DNA of 64,000 nucleotides from Actinomadura luteofluorescens (GTDB lineage Bacteria; Actinomycetota; Actinomycetes; Streptosporangiales; Streptosporangiaceae). A program made the translations under genes and the position numbers. Positions 42,726 through 51,715 of this stretch are shown in pieces. The notes beneath the pieces were generated by a model. That model saw only the letters and a list, made by a program, of their open reading frames with translations. It did no database searches and was not told the DNA's origin. The stretch lies in assembly GCF_013409365.1 (NCBI RefSeq), contig NZ_JACCBA010000001.1, positions 1,240,001 to 1,304,000 of the forward strand. The letters run 5' to 3'. Position 1 is the first letter of the stretch. Each line of letters begins with the position of its first letter.

Positions 42726-42743
42726 TTGTCAGACCGCTGACAA
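42726..42743. promoter_or_regulatory. 18-bp dyad in the katE / pucR intergenic region
   Basis: TTGTCAG-ACCG-CTGACAA has perfect 7-bp arms. It lies about 110 bp from the PucR start and 155 bp from the katE start. It is a probable operator for a dimeric regulator, perhaps the PucR protein encoded beside it or a redox regulator. There is no direct evidence on which. Confidence 0.5.
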
Positions 42744-42853
42744 AGGCCGCCGAGGACGGTGAGGCCCGGTGAGTGTCGCGCGTCACGCCGCGTGCCTAGG
42801 TTGAGACGTCCGGGCCCTGTGCCCGCTCCAGCACGGCGAGGGGAGGTGTCACC

Positions 42854-44134
42854 GTGGCGGTGGCCCACGACGACGCGGACTCCGGGCCACCGGTCCTCGA
42901 CGGCCTGGCGGACGAGCCGTGGCGGGACGTCCCGGCGGAAGAGGCCCGCTGGATGCGCCCCCGCCTGCCCGGGCTGCTCGATGTCATGGTCGAGGGCGTG
43001 CTGCGCCACGTCCCCGAGTACGACCGGCCGGGCGACGCGGCCTACTGGCGGGTGGCCGAGGCCGCCGTCGCCAAGGCGATGGAGCACTTCGTGCAGATGA
43101 TCGCCGATCCGGACACCTCGTGGAAGGAGGTGTACCAGGTCTACTTCGACGTCGGCTACGGCGAGGCCGTGGAGGGCCGCAGCCTGGAGCACCTGCAGAA
43201 CGCGATGCGGGTCGGGTCGCGGCTCGCCTGGCGGCACCTGGCGGTCGAGGCCGAGCGGCTGGGCCGCCCTCCCGCGCTGGTCAGCCTGCTCGCCGAGGCG
43301 AACTTCGCCTACCTGGACGCGCTGGCCTCGGCCGCGGCGCACGGCTACGCCCGGGCGCGGGAGAAGGCCGCCGGGGAGCGCGAGCAGCGCCGCGGCCGCC
43401 TGCTGGCCCTGCTGCTGGCGGACCCGCCGGCACCGCCCGAGGTCGTCCGCGAGCAGGCGGCCCGGGCCGGCTGGCCGCTGCCGCGGCGGCTGGCGGTGAT
43501 CGTGCTGCGGGCGCGGCCCGGAAGCGGCGGGGAGGGCCCGGCCGGGCTGCCGCCGTCCCTGCTGACCGGGCTCGACCACGGCCGCCCCTGCCTGGTCATG
43601 CCGGACCCGGACGGGCCCGGGCGGCTGGACGAGCTGGCCGCGACGCTCGCGGGCTGGACGGGCGCGGTCGGCCCGTCCGTGCCGGCGCAGGAGGCCGGGA
43701 CGTCGCTGCTGTGGGCGCGGCGCGCCCTCGACCTGGCGCCGCCCGCGCCGTCCGGCCCGGACGGGCCCGCCCCCGGCCGGGCCGGACGGCGGTCACGGCG
43801 CGGCGGGCTGCTCGTGCGGGCCGAGGAGCACCTGCCCGGCCTGCTGCTGCGCGAGGGCGCGACGCTCGCCGCGCTCGTGGCCGCCCGGCGGCTGGCCCCG
43901 CTGGACGCGCTGGGCCCCCGGCAGGGCCGGCGGCTCGCGGTGACGCTGCTGGAGTGCATGAAGCACGGCTTCAACGCCACCGGGGCGGCCGAGGTCCTCC
44001 GCGTGCATCCCCAGACCGTCCGCTACCGGCTGGCGCAACTCCACGAAATGTTCGGCTTCGACATCGAGGATCCTGAGATCCGGCTGGAGATGATGCTGCT
44101 CCTGCACACCTGGATCCAGCGCCGCGGCGGCTGA
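42854..44134 (+). CDS. PucR-type transcriptional regulator (copy 2)
   Basis: This 426-residue regulator has an N-terminal sensor domain (RsbRD-like, with LLDVMVEGVLRHVPEY and WKEVYQVYFDVGYGEAVEGR), a reduced middle region, and a C-terminal HTH_30 (MKHGFNATGAAEVLRVHPQT, then VRYRLAQLHEMFGFDIED). It differs clearly from copy 1 in its N-terminal half. GTG 42854 is preceded by GGGGAGGT. It is divergent from katE. Its effector is unknown; the RsbR-like sensor suggests a link to stress signalling, which fits the SigB-like promoter of katE. Confidence 0.85.
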   Translation: MAVAHDDADSGPPVLDGLADEPWRDVPAEEARWMRPRLPGLLDVMVEGVLRHVPEYDRPGDAAYWRVAEAAVAKAMEHFVQMIADPDTSWKEVYQVYFDVGYGEAVEGRSLEHLQNAMRVGSRLAWRHLAVEAERLGRPPALVSLLAEANFAYLDALASAAAHGYARAREKAAGEREQRRGRLLALLLADPPAPPEVVREQAARAGWPLPRRLAVIVLRARPGSGGEGPAGLPPSLLTGLDHGRPCLVMPDPDGPGRLDELAATLAGWTGAVGPSVPAQEAGTSLLWARRALDLAPPAPSGPDGPAPGRAGRRSRRGGLLVRAEEHLPGLLLREGATLAALVAARRLAPLDALGPRQGRRLAVTLLECMKHGFNATGAAEVLRVHPQTVRYRLAQLHEMFGFDIEDPEIRLEMMLLLHTWIQRRGG

Positions 44135-44245
44135 CGCGCGCCCTTCTTTCCGTGCTCCCCGCGCGTCCCGCCACCATGTCCGCCCCCGGAATCCGCTACG
44201 GTCAAGGTCGCCGCAGCCGGCGAGGGGAAGGAAGACACAGAACAC

Positions 44246-44602
44246 ATGGCCGAGAAGGTCATTCGGGTGGACGACATGGACGGCTCCGAAGGAGCCGATG
44301 TCGCAAAGCGGGACTTCGAAGTCCTGGACCGGACGTTCACGATCGACTTGAACGATGACAACTACAAGCGGCTGAACGAGATGCTGGACGCCCTCGCGCC
44401 CTTCATCGAGAACGCCGCCGAGGTGAAGCCGGCCGGGAAGGGCCGCAAGTCCCGCACCGCGAAGATCAAGGGCTACACGAACGGCGATGTCCGGGCGTGG
44501 GCATTGCGTGAGGACATCGAAGTCTCCGAACGTGGCAAGATATCGGATGAGGTCTATGCTGCATTCATCGAGGCACATCCGGACGCCAAGCCGGACGCAT
44601 AG
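44246..44602 (+). CDS. Lsr2-like nucleoid protein (variant AT-hook)
   Basis: This 118-residue protein is a member of the Lsr2 family of histone-like proteins that bridge and silence AT-rich DNA. It has the N-terminal dimerisation beta part (VIRVDDMDGSEGADVAKRDF, then TFTIDLNDDNYKRLNEML), a basic linker (GKGRKSRTAKIK) and a C-terminal domain (DVRAWALREDIEVSERGKI). The AT-hook-like tripeptide that is normally RGR is RGK here, which may change DNA preference. It lies 17 bp before a second Lsr2 gene, and a GGGGAAGGAAG site precedes it. Confidence 0.85.
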   Translation: MAEKVIRVDDMDGSEGADVAKRDFEVLDRTFTIDLNDDNYKRLNEMLDALAPFIENAAEVKPAGKGRKSRTAKIKGYTNGDVRAWALREDIEVSERGKISDEVYAAFIEAHPDAKPDA

Positions 44603-44619
44603 CTAGAGGGAGTCCCCGC

Positions 44620-44949
44620 ATGGCACAGAAGGTCGAAGTCCTTCTCGTGGACGACATCGACGGCGGAGAGGCTGACGAGACCGTCAGCTTTTCCATCGAC
44701 GGCACGTCTTATGAGATCGACCTGAGCAAGAAGAACGCCGCCAAGCTCCGCAGCGGCCTGGAGCCGTTCGTGGCCGGCGCCCGCAAGGCGCGCAAGGCCG
44801 CCGGCCGGGGCGGCCGCGGGACGCGCACCGCGGGCAGCCGCGAGCGCTCCGCGGAGATTCGCGAGTGGGCGAAGAACCGCGGCATCAAGGTCAATGAGCG
44901 GGGCCGTATCCCCGCCAATGTGATCGAGCAGTACGAAGCCGCGCACTAG
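44620..44949 (+). CDS. lsr2: Lsr2-family nucleoid protein
   Basis: This 109-residue protein is closer to canonical Lsr2. It has VEVLLVDDIDGGEADETVSF, YEIDLSKKNAAKLRSGLEPF, a basic linker rich in Arg/Lys/Gly and the DNA-binding IREWAKNRGIKVNERGRIP with the RGR minor-groove hook. It should compact the chromosome and silence horizontally acquired AT-rich genes. The two genes are probably one transcript. The first copy is more divergent, so this copy is the likely functional silencer and the two may form hetero-oligomers. Confidence 0.9.
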   Translation: MAQKVEVLLVDDIDGGEADETVSFSIDGTSYEIDLSKKNAAKLRSGLEPFVAGARKARKAAGRGGRGTRTAGSRERSAEIREWAKNRGIKVNERGRIPANVIEQYEAAH

Positions 44950-45133
44950 CGGCCGCCGCGCGGCCGGCGGTGTTCCGGCGCGCGGCGAGGGGCCGGGGCG
45001 GATTTATCCACGCCCCGGCCCTCTTGCGTGCGCATCGGGCAAATCCTCCCCACATTGCGGGAGAGAATGCCAGTAATGGTGCGAGACAACACAATAGGCT
45101 GGCGCCGGGGGCGACGGCGGAGGGGGCGGCCCG

Positions 45134-47011
45134 TTGACACGCGTGACGCGGCGGGACAGGGTCCGGTACTGGTTCGACCGGACGATGTCGAAAGGGACGC
45201 CCGCTCTCATCGGCTGGCTCGGGCTCGCGTCCGGGGCACTGGTGCTCGTGGTGGCGACCGCGGCGCTCGTGATCGCCCCCGGCGACAGCGAGTCCAACGG
45301 CCACTGGCCCGGCATGGTCTGGCGCAGCCTGCTGCGCACGCTCGACCCCGGGACGATGGGGGGCGACACCGGCACCGCGCCGTTCCTCGGCCTGATGCTG
45401 GTGTCGACCATCGGCGGGATCTTCATCGTCAGCTCGCTCATCGGCGTGCTCACCACCGGCCTGGAAGCGAAGATCACCGAGCTGCGCAAGGGCCGCTCGC
45501 GGATCGTCGAGCACGACCACACGGTGCTGCTCGGCTGGTCCGAGCAGGTCTTCACCGTGGTGGCGGAGCTGGTGGAGGCCAACCAGAGCCGGCGCAGGTC
45601 GTGCGTGGCGATCCTCGCCGACCGCGACAAGGTCGAGATGGAGGACGCCATCCGCGCCCGGGTCGGCGACCTCGGCCGCACCAGGATCGTGTGCCGCACC
45701 GGCGACCCGCTGAAGGTCGCGGACGTGGAGCTGGTCAGCCCCGGCACCGCGCGGTCCATCATGGTGGTCACGCCGGAGGTCGAGGAGTCCGACGCCCGCG
45801 TCATCAAGGTGCTGCTGTCGCTCGGCGCCCGCTCCTGGGGACGGCGCCGCCCGCACATCGTCGCCGCCGTGCACGACTCGGCGAACCTGCCCGCCGCCCG
45901 GCTCGCGGGCGGGCCCGCCGCGCACGTCATCGACGCCGACGACGTGGCGATCCGGCTGATCGTCCAGTCGCACCGGCAGTCGGGACTGTCGCAGGTCTGC
46001 ACCGACCTGCTGGACTTCGCCGGGCACGAGTTCTACATGCGCGCCGAGCCGGCCCTGGCGGGCATGCGGTTCGGCGCCTCGCTGGCGGCCTACGACCTCG
46101 GGGTCCCGGCCGGGCTGCGGCGGGCGGACGGGTCCGTGCTGCTGAACCCGCCCATGGACACCGAGATCCGCGCCGACGACGAGGTCATCGTCCTGGCGGA
46201 GGACGACCTGCTGATCCGGCTGGCCAGCGGGCCCGCGCCGCCCGTCCGGGAGGAGGCGATCACCACGGCGACCGCCCGGCCCCCGGCGGCCGAGCGCACG
46301 CTGATGCTCGGCTGGAACCACCGCGCCCCGAAGATCGTCGAGCTGCTGGACGAGTTCCTCGCCCCGGACTCGGAACTGGTCGTGGCCGCGCCGCGGGAGG
46401 ACCCGACCGGGGCGCTGCCCCCCGCGGTCAACCTCAAGATCGCCTTCGTCCGGGCGGAGCCGACCGAGCGGCCGGCGCTGGAGTCCCTCGACCTCGGCTC
46501 CTTCCAGCGGGTCATCGTGCTGTCGGACGCCCGGCACGACCGGGAGCACGCCGACGCCCGCACCCTCGTCACGCTGCTGCACCTGCGCGACATCGAGGAC
46601 GGCCTCGGCGACCCCTTCGCCATCGTCAGCGAGATCAACGACGACGCCAACCGGGAGATCGCGCAGGTCACCAAGGCCGACGACTTCGTGGTCAGCGAGA
46701 AGCTGATCAGTCTGATGCTGACCCAGCTGAGCGAGAACCGGCACCTGTACGAGGTGTTCGCCGACCTGCTCGACCCGGCCGGCTCGGAGATCTACCTCAA
46801 GCCCGCCTGCGACTACCTGGCGCCGGGCGCCGAGGCCGACTTCGCGACGCTCATCGAGTCGGCGCGGCGGCGCGGCGAGGTCGCGCTCGGCTACCGCCTG
46901 ACGGAGCGGTTCCACGAGCCGCCCGGCTACGGGGTGGTGCTGAACCCGGACAAGACGGCGCCGCTGACCCTGTCGGCCGACGACCGCGTCATCGTGCTCG
47001 CCGAGAACTGA
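45134..47011 (+). CDS. CASTOR/POLLUX-type ion channel
   Basis: This 625-residue membrane protein has two N-terminal hydrophobic segments (about residues 25-46 and 84-108), then two RCK-type nucleotide-binding domains. The first starts HDHTVLLGWSEQVFTVVAEL and the second AERTLMLGWNHRAPKIVELL; the LGW pattern is diagnostic for the CASTOR/POLLUX family of ion channels. The C-terminal part is a TrkA_C-like domain. Bacterial members are thought to be potassium or calcium-gated cation channels; ion specificity is unknown. I chose TTG 45134 with GGAGGGGG about 8 bases upstream; a GTG three codons later is possible. Confidence 0.85.
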   Translation: MTRVTRRDRVRYWFDRTMSKGTPALIGWLGLASGALVLVVATAALVIAPGDSESNGHWPGMVWRSLLRTLDPGTMGGDTGTAPFLGLMLVSTIGGIFIVSSLIGVLTTGLEAKITELRKGRSRIVEHDHTVLLGWSEQVFTVVAELVEANQSRRRSCVAILADRDKVEMEDAIRARVGDLGRTRIVCRTGDPLKVADVELVSPGTARSIMVVTPEVEESDARVIKVLLSLGARSWGRRRPHIVAAVHDSANLPAARLAGGPAAHVIDADDVAIRLIVQSHRQSGLSQVCTDLLDFAGHEFYMRAEPALAGMRFGASLAAYDLGVPAGLRRADGSVLLNPPMDTEIRADDEVIVLAEDDLLIRLASGPAPPVREEAITTATARPPAAERTLMLGWNHRAPKIVELLDEFLAPDSELVVAAPREDPTGALPPAVNLKIAFVRAEPTERPALESLDLGSFQRVIVLSDARHDREHADARTLVTLLHLRDIEDGLGDPFAIVSEINDDANREIAQVTKADDFVVSEKLISLMLTQLSENRHLYEVFADLLDPAGSEIYLKPACDYLAPGAEADFATLIESARRRGEVALGYRLTERFHEPPGYGVVLNPDKTAPLTLSADDRVIVLAEN

Positions 47012-47065
47012 GCGGGGCCCGCGGGGAGCCGGGAGGGGACGCGTACGGCACCCGGGGGCCTCGGG

Positions 47066-48070
47066 TCAGCGCAGCGGCGGGCCCAGCTCGTGCCCGGCCC
47101 GCACGGCGCCGGCGACGCGCTCGCGCAGCGCCAGTTCGGCCCGGCGGGCGTCCTCGGCCATCCCGCGGATCTCCTCGCCCGCCATCGCGTCCCCGACGGT
47201 GCTCGCCAGCAGGTCCCGGTAGCGGGCGTTCTGCTCGGGCAGCTCCTGCAGGACGCCGGCCTCGTGGTAGGCGTCGTCGGCCTCGCCCGCCCGGCGCGCG
47301 TAGGCCTCCAGCGCCTCGATCCGCCCGGTGACCGAGCGGACCGACAGGTCCAGGGCGCGGTCCTGCGGCTCCAGCAGGGCCAGGACGTGCGGCGAGAGGC
47401 GTTCCGGCCGCTGGGCGCGGCGCTCCCGGCGCAGCCGGGTGTGCTCGGCGAGGGCGTCCGCGATCGCCCACTCCTGCCGCGGCAGGACGACCGAGTTGTT
47501 GATGTCGTCGAGCAGCCCGGCGCAGTGCGCCCTCGACCCGAGCACGCCGTCCACGGCGCGCTGGGCGCGCACGAGGAGCCCGGCGGCGGGCTGGTCGAAG
47601 TCGGCGGGCAGCAGGTAGCGTCCGTGGTGCTCGCGCGCGGCGCGGGCGGCCGCGGGCTCCCGGACGTGGCGCAGCGCCCCGGCGACCCAGGCGGCGAAGC
47701 TCGCGGCGGCGAGGACGACGGCGGCCTCCACCTGGCCGAGCAGCAGCAGGGCGACCTGCAGGGCCGGGGTGAGCATCATCGCGAGGACGGGCAGCCTCCC
47801 CCAGCGCACCGCGCCGCCCACCAGCTCGTCGTCGTCCAGCGAGGCGACGAAGCACACGCGCAGCCATCCTCCGGGCAGCACGCCGTAGAACAGCGCGAAC
47901 GCCGGGATCCACACCAGCCGCGCGGCGACCGTGGAGGTGCGCAGCCGCGGGGGCGCCGGAGCGGGCAGGCAGGCCGGGACGAGCCGCTCGGGCGCGGCGG
48001 CCAGCAGGGCGCGCTCCTCGCCGCCGATGCCGGGATCGAACACCGGGCGGGGACGGTATCGCTCGGTCAT
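47066..48070 (-). CDS. Membrane protein of unknown function
   Basis: This 334-residue protein has two or three membrane helices (about residues 48-68 and 88-128) in the N-terminal third, followed by a long soluble helical region (residues 140-334) with heptad-like leucines and many Arg/Glu. I recognise no domain. The soluble part has segments such as DDINNSVVLPRQEWAIADAL and IEALEAYARRAGEADDAYH. Start ATG 48070 follows GGAGTGG. It lies convergent to the ion-channel gene. A structural or signalling role at the membrane is possible, but there is no direct evidence. Confidence 0.65.
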   Translation of the reverse strand: MTERYRPRPVFDPGIGGEERALLAAAPERLVPACLPAPAPPRLRTSTVAARLVWIPAFALFYGVLPGGWLRVCFVASLDDDELVGGAVRWGRLPVLAMMLTPALQVALLLLGQVEAAVVLAAASFAAWVAGALRHVREPAAARAAREHHGRYLLPADFDQPAAGLLVRAQRAVDGVLGSRAHCAGLLDDINNSVVLPRQEWAIADALAEHTRLRRERRAQRPERLSPHVLALLEPQDRALDLSVRSVTGRIEALEAYARRAGEADDAYHEAGVLQELPEQNARYRDLLASTVGDAMAGEEIRGMAEDARRAELALRERVAGAVRAGHELGPPLR

Positions 48071-48201
48071 CGCCACTCCCCTCCGCGTCGGGAACCCGCT
48101 GCCGGGCCGTTCCGAGCCTTCCACGCGGGCCCCGGCTCTCTCCGGGTTGTCACGAGATCCGGACATTTCTGCCGTCGCTGGATATCCCTCCTCCGTACCG
48201 G

Positions 48202-49161
48202 CTAGTCCTGCAGCTCCGCCCAGACCTCCCGGTCGCGCTCCGCCGTCCAGATCCGGGGGCGCTCGACGCCGTCCAGCTCGTCCCAGAGGCGGGAGACGTC
48301 GAACGGCAGGCAGTGCTCGAAGATCGGCCAGCCGCCGTAGGCGGGGGCGAGCGCCGCGTGCACGGCGGCGAACGCGTCCTTGAGCGCGCCGCCCTCCCGC
48401 CGGACCCGTTCGACCTCGTCGATCATCGTGACGAGGAAGTCGCGGGTCTGCCCGACGGCGGCCTGGGCGGCGTCGCGGCCGTGCGCGACGGCGCCGCGCC
48501 CGCCGACGAGGATCTCGGCCCCGAAGGAGTGGACGTGGTCGAGCGTGCCGGACGCCCACTCGCGGTGGAAAGCGTCGCCGGTGTAGAGCGCCGCCTGGGT
48601 CTCCACGAGGTCGCCGGCGAACAGGATCCGGTGCCGGGGCAGCCACGCCACGATGTCGCCCTCGGTGTGGCCGCGCCCGCAGTAGGCCAGGTCGAGGTCG
48701 CCGCGGTCGCCGCCGAGGTCGATGGTGAGGGTGCCGGAGAACGTCGCGGTCGGCCGGGTGAGCCCCGGGATGCCGTCCGGGTCCTTGAACAGCCGGGGCA
48801 TCCGGCCGTACTCCGACTCCCAGTCCTGCCTGCCGCGCTCGGCGATCAGCGCGCGGGTGAGGTCGTGCGCCACGACCACCGGGGCGCCGAACGCGCTCGC
48901 GCCCAGCGTCCGGACGGCGTGGTAGTGCGACAGGACCAGGTAGCGGATGGGCTTGTCGGTGTGCTCGCGCAGGACCGCGAGCCAGTCGCGCGCGGCGGCG
49001 GGCGTTGCGAGGGCCTCGAAGCAGACCAGGAAATCCTCGCCCTCGACCGCCCCGACGTTCGGGTCGCCCTCGGCCGTGAGCGCGTACACCCCGTCGGCGA
49101 GGATCTCCAGCGTCTGCGTCTTGCCGCCCAGGTCCGCGGACGACGCGAACGGTCTCGGCAT
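48202..49161 (-). CDS. MBL-fold metallohydrolase with altered metal site
   Basis: This 319-residue protein of the metallo-beta-lactamase fold has the sequence LSHYHAVRTLGASAF where typical enzymes have HxHxDH. Here the Asp-His pair is replaced by Val-Arg, and only the first two His remain. Later ligands are visible in CGRGHTEGDIVAWL and FAGDLVETQ. This altered pattern is also typical of a subgroup of MBL proteins that includes SoxH-like members. It may bind one metal or hydrolyse an unusual substrate. ATG 49161 has GAGGGGGC upstream; the frame opens earlier but without good start signals. Confidence 0.8.
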   Translation of the reverse strand: MPRPFASSADLGGKTQTLEILADGVYALTAEGDPNVGAVEGEDFLVCFEALATPAAARDWLAVLREHTDKPIRYLVLSHYHAVRTLGASAFGAPVVVAHDLTRALIAERGRQDWESEYGRMPRLFKDPDGIPGLTRPTATFSGTLTIDLGGDRGDLDLAYCGRGHTEGDIVAWLPRHRILFAGDLVETQAALYTGDAFHREWASGTLDHVHSFGAEILVGGRGAVAHGRDAAQAAVGQTRDFLVTMIDEVERVRREGGALKDAFAAVHAALAPAYGGWPIFEHCLPFDVSRLWDELDGVERPRIWTAERDREVWAELQD

Positions 49162-49204
49162 GGGCGCCCCCTCGCGGTCATGGCCCCGGCCTCTTCGCCT
49201 GCAA

Positions 49205-49220
49205 TGTGGTTCATTCCACA
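49205..49220. promoter_or_regulatory. Inverted repeat between MBL and CNNM genes
   Basis: TGTGG-TTCATT-CCACA is a perfect 5-bp dyad with a 6-nt spacer in the 154-bp gap between the divergent MBL and hemolysin-C-like genes. It is 44 bp from the MBL start and about 96 bp from the other start. The operator role is an inference. Confidence 0.4.
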
Positions 49221-49315
49221 CAGAGCGGTCGATAACCGTCCCACCCCTCGGGGAGGGACGCCCGGCCGGGGGTAGGAGGGGACTCGAAGACGCCGCGCGT
49301 GAGGAGGATCCCCGG

Positions 49316-50641
49316 GTGAACGCCGCGCTCGGACTGCTGGCCGTCCTCGTGCTGACCGCCGCGACCGGCTACTTCGTGGCGCAGGAGTTCGCGTTCGTCA
49401 CCGCGGACCGCCCGGCGCTGGACCAGCGGGCGGCGGAGGGCGACCGGGCCGCGGGACGCGCGGTGCGGGTGATGGGCCGGCTGTCGTTCATGCTGTCGGG
49501 CGCCCAGCTCGGCATCACGGTCACCGCGCTGGTCGTGGGCTTCATCGCCAAGCCGGCCCTGGCGGACCTGATCGCGCCGGCACTGCGCGCGCTCGGGGTC
49601 CCGGACGCGGCGGTCGGCGGGGTGGCGGTCGCGCTCGGCTTCGTCCTGGCCACTCTGATCCAGATGCTGCTGGGCGAGCTGTTCCCCAAGAACCTGGCGC
49701 TGGCGCGGGCGGAGCCGCTGGCCCGCGCGCTGGCCGGCTCCACCCTGGTCTACCTGGCGGTGGCCGGCCCGCTGATCAGGCTGTTCGACGCGTCCGCGAA
49801 CCGGCTCGTCCGCGCGGTGGGCATCGAGCCGGTGGAGGAACTGCGGCACGGCGCGACGCTGGAGGAGCTCGGGCACATGATCGGCGAGTCCGGGGAGCTG
49901 TTCCAGGCGGGCCACGCCGACCTGCTGGAGCGGGCCCTGGTGTTCTCCGAGCGGGACGCCGAGGAGGTCATGGTGCCCCGCGTCGACGTGGTGACGGTGC
50001 CGGCCGCGGCGCGCGCCGCCGAGGTGAGCGACGTGATCGCGGCGAGCGGGCACACCCGCTACCCCGTCCTCGGCGAGGGCGTCGACGACGTGGTCGGGGT
50101 CGTCGGGCTGGAGGAGCTGGTCGCGCTGGACCCGGACGCCGCCGCGCACACCGAGGTCCGCGCGCTCGCCCGGCCGGCCCTGCTGCTGCCGTCGTCGCTG
50201 CCGCTGCCGCAGGTCGTGCTGCGGCTCCAGGGGGCCGGCGAGCCCCTGGCCTGCGTGGTGGACGAGTACGGGGGCTTCGCCGGCATCCTCACCTGGGAGG
50301 ACGTCGCCGAGGAGCTGGTCGGGGAGATCGCCGACGAGAACGAGCCGGGCGAGGACCTCGCGATCCGCAGCGGCGAGTGGTGGACGACGGACGCGGGCCT
50401 GCGGATGGACGAGGTCGCCCACGAGACCGGCATCGCGCTGCCGGAGGGCGACTACGAGACCGTCGCGGGGCTGCTGATGAAGCGGCTCGGCCGGGTCGCG
50501 CGGCCGGGCGACGTCGTCCGGGTGGAGCTGGCGCCGACCCGGCTGGACGAGCCGGCCCGCACGGCCGTGGTGGAGGTCCTGACCATCCGCCGGCACGTGC
50601 CGGAGCTGATCCGCGTCCGCACCGTGGAGGAGGACCGGTGA
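49316..50641 (+). CDS. CNNM/hemolysin-C-type membrane protein (copy 1)
   Basis: This 441-residue protein has an N-terminal DUF21 membrane domain (four helices, GYFVAQEFAFVTADRPAL and LSFMLSGAQLGITVTALVVG), a CBS-pair domain (SERDAEEVMVPRVDVVTVP, then ASGHTRYPVLGEGVDDVVGV) and a C-terminal CorC_HlyC domain. The family is thought to export magnesium or cobalt, or to sense adenine nucleotides by the CBS pair. GTG 49316 has GAGGAGG 8 bases upstream. Its stop overlaps the start of the paralogue at 50638 (GTGA), so both are translated together and may form a heterodimer. Confidence 0.9.
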   Translation: MNAALGLLAVLVLTAATGYFVAQEFAFVTADRPALDQRAAEGDRAAGRAVRVMGRLSFMLSGAQLGITVTALVVGFIAKPALADLIAPALRALGVPDAAVGGVAVALGFVLATLIQMLLGELFPKNLALARAEPLARALAGSTLVYLAVAGPLIRLFDASANRLVRAVGIEPVEELRHGATLEELGHMIGESGELFQAGHADLLERALVFSERDAEEVMVPRVDVVTVPAAARAAEVSDVIAASGHTRYPVLGEGVDDVVGVVGLEELVALDPDAAAHTEVRALARPALLLPSSLPLPQVVLRLQGAGEPLACVVDEYGGFAGILTWEDVAEELVGEIADENEPGEDLAIRSGEWWTTDAGLRMDEVAHETGIALPEGDYETVAGLLMKRLGRVARPGDVVRVELAPTRLDEPARTAVVEVLTIRRHVPELIRVRTVEEDR

Positions 50642-51657
50642 ACCTCGGGCTGGGCACCGCCGTCACGCTGGCGCTGCTGGCGGGCAACGGGTTCTTCGTC
50701 GCCACCGAGTTCGCACTGGTGGCGGCGCGGCGGCCACGGCTGGAGCGGGCCGCCGCGCGCGGCGGGCGGGGCGCGGGCGCGGCCGTCGCGGGGATCGACG
50801 AGCTGTCGCTGACCCTCGCGGGGGCGCAGCTCGGCATCACGATGTGCTCGCTCGGCCTCGGCCTGGTGTCCGAGCCGGTGTTCGCGGGGACCCTCACGCC
50901 GCTGTTCCACGCCGCCGGGCTGCCGGGGGGCGCGGCGCACGCCGTCGCGTTCGTGCTGGCCCTGGCGCTCGTGACGTTCCTGCACATGGTCGTCGGGGAG
51001 ATGGCGCCGAAGGCGTGGGCGATCGCCGACCCGGAGCGCTCGGCGAGCGTGCTGGGCCTGCCCTTCCGCGCGTTCGCCGCCCTCGCGCGCCCGGTGCTGG
51101 CGGCGCTGAACGGCGCGACGAACCTGCTGCTGAGGCTGGTGGGCGTCCGCCCGGCCGACTCGCGGGAGGTGTCGCGCACCCCCGAGCAGCTGCGCAGCAT
51201 CGCCCAGGAGTCGCGGCGGCTGGGGCTGATCGGGCAGAGCGACCTGACGCTGCTCACCGCCGCGCTGGACGCGCCGCGCGCCCCGCTGGCGGGCCTCGTC
51301 GTGCCGGTCACCGACATCGTGTCGGTCCCGCCATCGGCGACGCCGCAGGAGGTCATCGACGTCGCCGCGCGCACCGGTCACATCCGGCTGATGGTGCGGG
51401 GCCTCGGGCGTCCGGGGCAGGCCCGCATGGTGCACGTCCGGGACGCCTTCGTGGCCCGGGCGCGGGGCCGCGCAACCCCCGCCGGGGACCTCGCGCATCC
51501 CGTCCCGGCGATGCCGGTCGGCACGCCCGTCGGCGAGGCGGTCGCCACCCTGAAGGCGGGCCACAGCCATCTCGGTCTCGCCGTCGCGCCGGACGGCCGC
51601 GTCGCCGGACTGGTCAGCCTGGACGACCTGCTCACGACGCTGCTGGCCGTGCGCTGA
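50638..51657 (+). CDS. CNNM/hemolysin-C-type membrane protein (copy 2)
   Basis: This 339-residue paralogue of the upstream protein has the same DUF21 domain (GNGFFVATEFALVAARRPRL and LAGAQLGITMCSLGLGL) and a CBS pair (PLAGLVVPVTDIVSVPPSAT) but no C-terminal CorC_HlyC domain. The first helix shares the FVA(T/Q)EFA(L/F)V core. Such pairs of a full and a short member are common in actinomycetes and are likely to act as one complex in divalent-metal balance. The start overlaps the previous stop by four bases. Confidence 0.9.
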   Translation: MNLGLGTAVTLALLAGNGFFVATEFALVAARRPRLERAAARGGRGAGAAVAGIDELSLTLAGAQLGITMCSLGLGLVSEPVFAGTLTPLFHAAGLPGGAAHAVAFVLALALVTFLHMVVGEMAPKAWAIADPERSASVLGLPFRAFAALARPVLAALNGATNLLLRLVGVRPADSREVSRTPEQLRSIAQESRRLGLIGQSDLTLLTAALDAPRAPLAGLVVPVTDIVSVPPSATPQEVIDVAARTGHIRLMVRGLGRPGQARMVHVRDAFVARARGRATPAGDLAHPVPAMPVGTPVGEAVATLKAGHSHLGLAVAPDGRVAGLVSLDDLLTTLLAVR

Positions 51658-51667
51658 ACCCCCGGCA

Positions 51668-51715
51668 TGTCAACGTTGGTTGACACGCGCTCGATGTCAA
51701 CCTACATTGACAGAC
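51668..51715 (+). promoter_or_regulatory. Strong leaderless promoter with two 18-bp operators
   Basis: TTGACA (51680-51685) and TACATT (51703-51708) are separated by exactly 17 bp, an excellent housekeeping-sigma promoter. The A of the ATG at 51716 lies 8 bases beyond the -10, so the mRNA is probably leaderless. Two dyads cover the promoter: TGTCAAC-GTTG-GTTGACA (51668-51685), which includes the -35, and TGTCAACCTACATTGACA (51695-51712), which includes the -10. They are 27 bp apart. A dimer bound to both would block RNA polymerase, so the promoter is probably tightly repressed. Confidence 0.8.
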
